Positions 58,565 through 64,000 of a stretch of 64,000 bases of DNA are shown piece by piece. This DNA is from Rhynchopus sp. YZ270_cl-10. Taxonomy: Eukaryota > Euglenozoa > Diplonemea > Diplonemida > Diplonemidae. The notes beneath the pieces were generated by a model. It ran no database searches and was not told where the DNA came from. It saw only the letters and a list, made by a program, of their open reading frames with translations. Position 1 is the stretch's first letter. Each line of letters starts with the position of its first letter. Where the stretch lies: contig OZ037869.1 in the NCBI GenBank assembly GCA_964035575.1, forward strand, positions 496,001-560,000. The letters run 5' to 3'. A program made the position numbers and the translations under genes.

Positions 58565-59399
58565 TCACGACTTTGCACTTAATCGGAGTGCCTGTAAAAA
58601 GGGGTTTTTTTTCTTATGTTGATGGAAAAAGCATACCATTTCTGTTTGTTGCACGGTGGTCAGCTTTTTGATGGGAGGGAGGTCTGGTGGTGTGTGTTTT
58701 TCAGAGAGGCGGGCGCGTGTTTCCTCACGTTTGGTGTTTGCGTCTTCGTAGAGACGTGCGTTGACTTCTTTTACCTTGTTTGAGTCGAGTGTGCGCTTGA
58801 CTGGGGGTGGTTGGTACTTTTTGCTAAGACTTTCTTCGTGTGCACGGCGGCGTTCCACCTCAGTAGTGTACATCCGAGATACGACGTCTGTGAGCTCTGC
58901 CTGCGAAAGCTGCTTCTGTTGTTTCGCCTTGGCTGCCTCCTCGAGCATCTTCTGGTTCTTGTCCCGTGATGTTACCATGCGTTGTATCTGCTGTGTGTAC
59001 ACCCGGTCCACCATGCCCCGCTCCCCGTCGCGTGTCAGCTTCTTGTTCGTCCAGAGCAAACGTGTCTCGTTCTCCTTTAAAATCTTCTGCCGTTTGTCCT
59101 TCGCGTTGTTGAGCTTCTCCTCCTGCTGGTAGAAGAGACGCTTCGTCAACTCCTCGGTGTCAACCTTGCGCTGTGCAGAGTGTGGTATTGTATCTGTTAT
59201 GTCTCAAACCCTTTTGGGGGGTAATAAAATCCCTAAAAAAAAGAGTTGCAATACAAAGCCCTCTTCGTGAACAGTGTACCTGATTGGTGTACCGGAGGGT
59301 GGACACCCAACCATGCAGTCCTACATCCATTTCGTGGTAATATGGAAAAGTGATTTGGGTGGGGGGGAATACCTTAGACTTATCATCGTTGGTTATCAT
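58565..59399 (-). CDS. Small charged coiled-coil protein, 195 aa, 3 exons
   Basis: Exons are 59373-59399 (MITNDDKSK), 58637-59170 and 58565-58591. Intron 1 is 202 nt and holds a long family-D repeat. Intron 2 is only 45 nt, GTATGC to ACAG, in frame and free of stops, so leaving it in would add 15 residues before the same C terminus ALRLSAKS. The protein is Lys/Glu/Arg/Gln-rich and helical, with a repeated pattern LFYQQEEKLNNAKDKR, VYTQQIQRMVTSRDKNQ, MYTTEVERRRAHEES, LYEDANTKREETRARL. That is four related segments of about 45 residues, each with an aromatic-x-x-x start and a basic helix. The family is not recognised; the pattern suggests a filament-associated or axonemal protein, as inference. 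Confidence 0.8.
59243..59339 (+). repeat. Family-D repeat, long form, intronic
   Basis: GAGTTGCAATACAAAGCCC, TCTTCGTGAACAGTGTACC, then the 33-nt block 59306-59338 identical to 18087-18119. Confidence 0.8.
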
Positions 59400-60254
59400 A
59401 GTGTCAGAGGGGGGTTGGTGATTGTGTTGGGATTGCGGTGTTGCGGGGGGTAGTTGTGTGTCTGCTGGGTGCTATAAAAAAGGTGTTGGGCACAGAGAGC
59501 GGGGGGAAGCGTCGTTAGAGGACGGGAATTTTTGTAGTTTCGACAATCACCTGTCCGAGGACGGGTTCTGTACACAAAGTCGCCCGAAGGCTTTATTTAT
59601 TTATTTATTTATTTTTCGAATTTTGCATCGTGATGAGGATCGATGATTGCAATTATTCTCCTTGAATGAGGTTGAATGCCTAGTAGGCGCAAGTCATGTT
59701 CCCTCACCTGCATCACTCCTCTTAAGACCAGGCGCAAGCTTAAGAGCGACTCTAATGGGTCGGTCTCGTGGGACTTGTCTTACGGCCGATCGAATTGAGA
59801 CCCCTTTCTTGTAGTTGTATGATGCGTTAACGCTTCCTCACTATCTCTCGTCTGTTGGGTGGTAGTGTTGCGGAGCACCGTTTGGGTTGAACTACATAAC
59901 ACTTTTCCGTTCACAAAGTAGTGTGCGTAAGAAGGGGGAGGGGGAGGGGATCACAGTGCGCAACAAATGTAAAATAGTCCTTTTTTTTTTCTCTCCCAGA
60001 TTATACTATTTTTTCTCTCTTCGTATGCTGTTTTTTTTTATATCCTCTCCCCTCTCAAATCTCTCTCTTTGTGTTTTTTTTTTTTACCTTTTTTTTTTTC
60101 AACAAAAATCACATCAATTTGCATCTGAATATCAAATCCTTAACATAGCAAGGACTGTGCTAACCGGAGACTAGGAGAAAAGGGGGCTGCACCTTTTTTT
60201 CCCACAACCTCCGGATAAAAAAAAATATAAAAAAAAAAATAAAAATAAAAATAG

Positions 60255-60293
60255 GCCAGATGTTTCTAAGTTTCATATCCTTAGTCACCTTTA
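60255..60293 (+). repeat. Family-A repeat, degenerate
   Basis: CCAGATGTTTCTAAG, TTTCATATC, CTTAGTCACC. CTAAG/CTTAG arms are kept with an unrelated loop. Confidence 0.5.
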
Positions 60294-60550
60294 GCGAATT
60301 GTATGGGAGGGGGGACATGGGGAACAAGGGTAAACATGTGTCTAGAATGGGAACGTGACTTACTTGAGTGGGGGATTTTTTTTTTTTTTTTTTTTTTTGC
60401 ACCTTTTTTTTCTCCCCAAAATTTGGCATCTATCAGAAGTCCAGAAAGTTTGACATCTGGCAAAAAAAGAAAAAAAGAAGAAAAGCTGCTGTCAATACAG
60501 AGTGTTGTGAGGGGGGGGTGTGGAGAGCGTTTCCTCAAAAAAAAAAAAAA

Positions 60551-60603
60551 GACGTCGAAAGTGCAAAACGCCTCTGGGACGCAGGCATTGACAACTCCGC
60601 GGG
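60551..60603 (+). repeat. Family-C repeat
   Basis: GACGTCGAAAGTGCAAAACGCC, TCTGGGACGCAGGCATTGAC, AACTCCGCGG. It is very close to the LINE 3' block up to the ORF2 stop region. Confidence 0.65.
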
Positions 60604-60624
60604 GGGAGAAAAAAAAAAAAGAAA

Positions 60625-60677
60625 AGCTTATAAGATGACCCTAAGCCTCTCGTGCTTAGTCACCTTTAAAAAAAAAG
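60625..60677 (+). repeat. Family-A hairpin repeat with A tail
   Basis: AAGCTTATAAGATGACCCTAAGCC, TCTCGTG, CTTAGTCACC and a run of about nine A. Confidence 0.75.
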
Positions 60678-60682
60678 GAAAA

Positions 60683-60723
60683 TGTCGAAAATAGGGATGC
60701 CTCAGGTGCATACACATCTTTGA
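60683..60723 (+). repeat. Family-B repeat
   Basis: TGTCGAAAATAGGGATGCC, TCAGGTG, CATACACATCTTTG. The stem ATGC/GCAT differs from TGTGC/GCACA copies but still pairs. Confidence 0.55.
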
Positions 60724-61678
60724 AAAAAAGAGGGAGATACCGTGGGTAGATGTGAGTCGGATGGCCATTTGTTTTTTTTTTTTTTTTTTTTTTACTGGTT
60801 TTCTTCCTTGCTTTCGTATTTTTTGTTTTCTGTATCTATGTGGATCCCCCCCAGTGAACCGTTTGGGACCCATTTGTTTTTTGCTGCTCTAAATTTCTGT
60901 GGCAACACGGTTCTTGAATCTCTTTTGGGGGGTTTTTTTTAAAGGGGGGGTAATGCTCGACAACACACCCCTAGCATGAAGAGTATGTGACAGAGGCAGA
61001 TACTGAGACAAAAAAATAAATTTTACAAAAAAAATGCAGCCTTACCTTTTTTGGTAAATTTATTTTAAAATCTCATCCCTTTTTTTTTGGAAACTCTGGC
61101 CAGTCCCCTACCTTCTTTCTCTTGATAAAGTATTGAAGTGTATTTTGTTTTGCCTCAACCCTGCAAAAAAGAGTTAACTTCAATACTATTTTTTTCTGGA
61201 TTATTTTTTTTTCTTTTATTCTGGCAATGATTGATATCGAAGAAACGAATTGGTAGGGGGTGATGGGGGAGCGAGAAGACAAAAAGCTTACCCTCAATAG
61301 GAAATAAGCCTTTTGTTTTGCGAGCAAAGTTCGAGGTGAGGGGGGGAAGAGTGCGTAATGCCAGAGAGCGTTGTTCGGGAAGATCAGTCAGAGGGGAGAG
61401 TTTAAAAAAAAAAGGCAAAAGCAGGAAACATCCTTCACAAAAAAACACCCCATTTTTTTGTTGTGTCGAGTTTTTTTTTTTCTCAAGCAACGATTTGCAT
61501 ATTTTGTAATAGAAACTGAACGAAAAAAAATTGCCAAGAAATTTGGAGGACGTAAATGAGACTTTTGTATCAATAAAACCCACCCTTCCCAGTCAAAAAA
61601 GACAGGGTTCCAACTGGAGAGCAGATGCAGCTAAGAACCCCCTTTGTACCCTTTACAGAAGTAAGAAATAGAAAACTG

Positions 61679-61715
61679 AAGAGATGAAGGGACCTCTCGT
61701 GTACAACATCTTTCA
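61679..61715 (+). repeat. Family-B repeat, variant
   Basis: AAGAGATGAAGGGACC, TCTCGTG, TACAACATCTTTCAC. Confidence 0.5.
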
Positions 61716-61736
61716 CGTTTTGGGAAAAAAGAAGAA

Positions 61737-61780
61737 AAGTTTATAAGATGATCCTAAGCCTCTCGTGCTTAGTCACCTTA
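61737..61780 (+). repeat. Family-A hairpin repeat, consensus-like
   Basis: AAGTTTATAAGATGATCCTAAGCC, TCTCGTG, CTTAGTCACCTT, AAAA; almost identical to 14341-14384. Confidence 0.75.
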
Positions 61781-61791
61781 AAAGAAAGACA

Positions 61792-61835
61792 CCTTGAAAG
61801 ATGAATGTGCCTCTCGTGCACACACATCTTTCAAG
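61792..61835 (+). repeat. Family-B hairpin repeat, consensus-like
   Basis: CTTGAAAGATGAATGTGCC, TCTCGTG, CACACACATCTTTCAAG. Both the inner TGTGC/GCACA and the outer CTTGAAAGATG/CATCTTTCAAG arms pair, so the whole copy is one imperfect hairpin. Confidence 0.8.
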
Positions 61836-62354
61836 AGAGAGAGAAAGAAATCACATATACAGTGAATGCAGAGACACAACGGCATGGAGCGGGACACAAA
61901 GATCCAGTCAAAATCTTTTTTTTGGTCGACCAAAAAAAAAAAAATGCTTGACCGTCTTTTTCTCAACGTAATCTCAACTCAGAATCAAAAAAATGCAAAA
62001 AGATTCCCACCGAAAATGAGGGAGAACCCCCTTTTGCGCACAACACTGAGAGAAACCCACGGAGGTCTGGCTACCACAACACCAGCAGTCTCTATTTTAT
62101 TTTACATCCACAATACACATTTTTTTCCCCCTTTCTCTTTCGTCCAACGAATTCTGCATCAAAGGGGTAGGAATCAGGCAAATATTACCTTCACAACACA
62201 CAGTACCACTCCCCTTCCGCCACCTTCCCCCCCCTCTCCCACAACCCAACACACACCACCCCTCCCCGAAACTCGTAAGGCTGATCAAAAAAAAAGCGAA
62301 AGTGACAAAATGATTTTGGGGGCAAACCTGGGGGTTTTATTGTTGTTTTTTTTC

Positions 62355-64000
62355 TTATCTTTGCTGGGAGTAAGAGCCGGGTCTGTAGGTGGCAGACGAG
62401 GCGGCGGAGGGAGGGACGAAGGGGGCGGCGGTTGCTGTGAGGCTGGAGGTGGTGAGGTTGGAGGCTGGGTATGCTGCAGCCTGCGGGTGGGCATGAGGCA
62501 CCGGGTGGGCGTGCTGTGGATGCTGGTGGTATTGGGGGTGGAACTGCTGGTGCTGCTGGTGCTGTGGGTAGTACGCATGCTGCTGTTGGGCATGCTGCTG
62601 GTAGTACATCTGCTGTTGTTGCGGATGGTGGTGGTGCGCATGCACTTCTGGGGTAGGCTGAGTAGGCTGTGCAGGGGCAGGGGTAGGATGAGGTGTGTGG
62701 TGGTGCTTTGCGGGTGCAATCGGTGCGGTCTCCACAGTCTGTGGTGTGGAGGTGGCGCCTGGCCGTTTGCTGCGGGGCACGTATGCGCCGGACATAACAC
62801 CGCCTCCGCCGCGGCTTGGTGGGACGTATGATTTGGGTGCGGCGCGTGCCTTTTCTTCTGCCTCTGCCTGGAGGCGGGCCTCCTCAGCCGCAGCCTCTGC
62901 CTCCCGCCTGCGCTTCTCCTCTGCTTCTTCTTCAAGGCGGCGTGCTTCAGCCTCGGCCCGCAGCCGTGCCTCTTCCTCTGCCCGCCGGCGCTCCTCCTCC
63001 AGCTGCTGCTGTCTGCGCACCTCCTCCTCCTCACGCCGCTTCTTCTCCGCAGCCTCAGCCTCCGCCTGCAGACGCACCTCCTCCTTCCGACGCAGCTTCT
63101 CCTCCTCCTCCGCCTTCACGCGTGCCTCCATCTCATCCTGACGCTTCTTCTGCAGCTCCGCCCGTTCCTTGCGGCGTGCATCGTCGTCGTCTTTCTGTGA
63201 GAGTTGTTGGTGAAAGTAGTAAAAAGCAATGTCGCTACATACGCTGGACCCCATGCGGCGACCTGCTGCCACAAACTTCCCGGTAGTCTTCGTCTTCTGT
63301 AGTGTGGACGTTTTTGGGAAATAAAAGTGGAAGTTGTTGATGCAAAAGGCTGGCCAAGAGAGGGTAGGTAAGACCCTCCTTAACGCGATTGGGCCACATT
63401 GATCACCGTTTAATCGCATCAGTTACCCTTAGATGACTGGTCTCAGAACAAAGACAACACTTTGACAACTTATACGTCATCTGTCAACATACCTCCTGCT
63501 CCTCCTCATCCCTCGCGGCGAGGGCGGCGAGCTTTTCCTTGAGACGTTCCGCCTTCTCCGCGTCAGTCTCGACGACAAGCTCCTTCTGTGCAACAGCGGC
63601 ACCACCCTCACGCTTGCCGGCTGCCCAGCTGTTGGGGTTCTTTGGGAGCGCGTCTGCAGCAGGGGCGTCGAAGGCTTTCTGGGTGGGGGGCTGGTAGCCT
63701 CCGGTCTTGCGCTCGGGCTCGGGCTGCGGGGTGATCTCTTGTCTGGGGTCGGAACGCCAGTCGGAGGAGCCAGTAGATGCAGCAGGTGGCTTGTCGTCCG
63801 TGGAGACGTCGATAGGCTTGCGCTCGGCGTTGCCTGTCGACGGTGTCCGTGCACCACCACCAGGACGCCACGCATTTGCAGACGCAGCCAGCGGCTTGGC
63901 CGGCTCGACATCGCCAAGCGCAGCAAGCTTCTCCGCAGCACGTTCCCTCCGCAACCGCGCCTCCTCATCCACCTTCTTGTTAAATGCGTCGCTCTGTATC
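62355..64000 (-). CDS. Charged coiled-coil protein with Gln/His/Pro tail, 5' end beyond window
   Basis: Exons are 63493 to the window edge, 63243-63296 and 62355-63194; introns are 196 and 48 nt, both starting GTATGT. The first visible exon may begin at an acceptor (GATACAG) right at the edge or continue beyond it. The protein has an Ala/Pro/Ser-rich N part with a SANAWRPGGGART motif and a PNSWAAGKREGG echo. A long Glu/Arg/Ala coiled coil follows (residues RRKERAELQKKRQDEMEARV onward), then KSYVPPSRGGGGVMSGAYVP and a Gln/His/Tyr/Pro-rich tail ending SYSQQR. The NAWR and YVPPS motifs recall RNA-binding translation factors of the eIF4B kind, but I do not claim that identity. The acidic-basic single helix region is about 130 residues long. 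Confidence 0.7.

Larger units (their letters stand above)
59400..62354. other. Intergenic, 3 kb, repeat cluster
   Basis: Homopolymer-rich. Contains a (TTTA)n tract (59593-59614), an unexplained higher-complexity block (about 59640-59890), and seven short repeat copies between 60255 and 61835. No protein gene is seen. Confidence 0.5.

Noticed and set aside
59640-59890. 5S rRNA or spliced-leader RNA gene
   Set aside because: No match to the conserved 5S boxes or to any leader sequence I know on either strand. Kept only as an unexplained block.
1559-63972. UGA reassigned to a sense codon, to explain the LINE ORF1/ORF2 junction
   Set aside because: Several host genes end naturally at TGA (selenocysteine-lyase-like, zinc-finger, ankyrin) and none of the recognised host proteins needs an internal UGA.

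Overview
This is nuclear DNA of a flagellated protist with cis-spliced genes. I favour Euglenozoa, most likely a diplonemid, but with only moderate confidence. All recognisable genes over 64 kb, about 17 plus two intact LINE ORFs, read from the minus strand. Many start codons lie 18-40 nt downstream of a pyrimidine-AG site followed by an A-rich leader, which is what spliced-leader trans-splicing acceptors in a polycistronic unit look like. RPA1 lacks the usual N-terminal domain, as in trypanosomatids. Unlike trypanosomatids, many genes have short GT-AG introns. I could place 25 introns by protein continuity and reading phase; they are 41-351 nt long and 24 of them begin GTAT. A CFAP410 homologue argues for a cilium. 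Dinoflagellate relatives also combine unidirectional genes with trans-splicing and are not excluded.

Layout, left to right (all genes on minus): the 5' part of an unknown gene (1-350); an armadillo-like protein (1559-4960); MCM7 in five exons (6410-9054); a five-exon C2HC zinc-finger protein (9968-13040); RPA1 (15458-17047); an eroded NAD-dependent reductase-like protein (17738-19472); a NifS/selenocysteine-lyase-type enzyme (20419-21756); an ankyrin protein (22150-23016); a secreted cathepsin-L-like protease (23684-24652); V-ATPase subunit F (25523-26112); a 185-bp hAT-type MITE (26203-26387); a complete-looking LINE with two long ORFs (about 26.7-33.1 kb); CFAP410 (33246-34217); a secreted metzincin (35420-36703); a coiled-coil protein (36917-39022); an SLC17-like transporter (39128-40357); an F-box-like protein; a tail-anchored RRM-like protein; a membrane protein with a degenerate cyclase domain (43199-45595); a 481-bp MITE made of 10-bp repeats (46785-47265); a 1,714-residue unknown protein (47369-52829); a 4.6-kb inverted-repeat element with an 80-copy 9-bp satellite (53176-57750); a small coiled-coil protein; and the 3' part of a charged, His/Gln-rich protein at the right edge.

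The neighbours form no common pathway: replication genes (MCM7, RPA1) sit among proteases, transport and ciliary genes, as expected of a transcription unit whose genes are not functionally grouped. The gaps are AT-rich, full of homopolymers, and seeded with four families of short (35-95 bp) repeats. Two families form a hairpin with the same loop, CACGAGAGG on the gene strand, but different stems. Every copy I found points the same way, opposite to the genes, and several sit inside the longer introns. These repeats, together with the two or three terminal-inverted-repeat elements whose bodies are expanded short tandem repeats, are the least expected content of the window.
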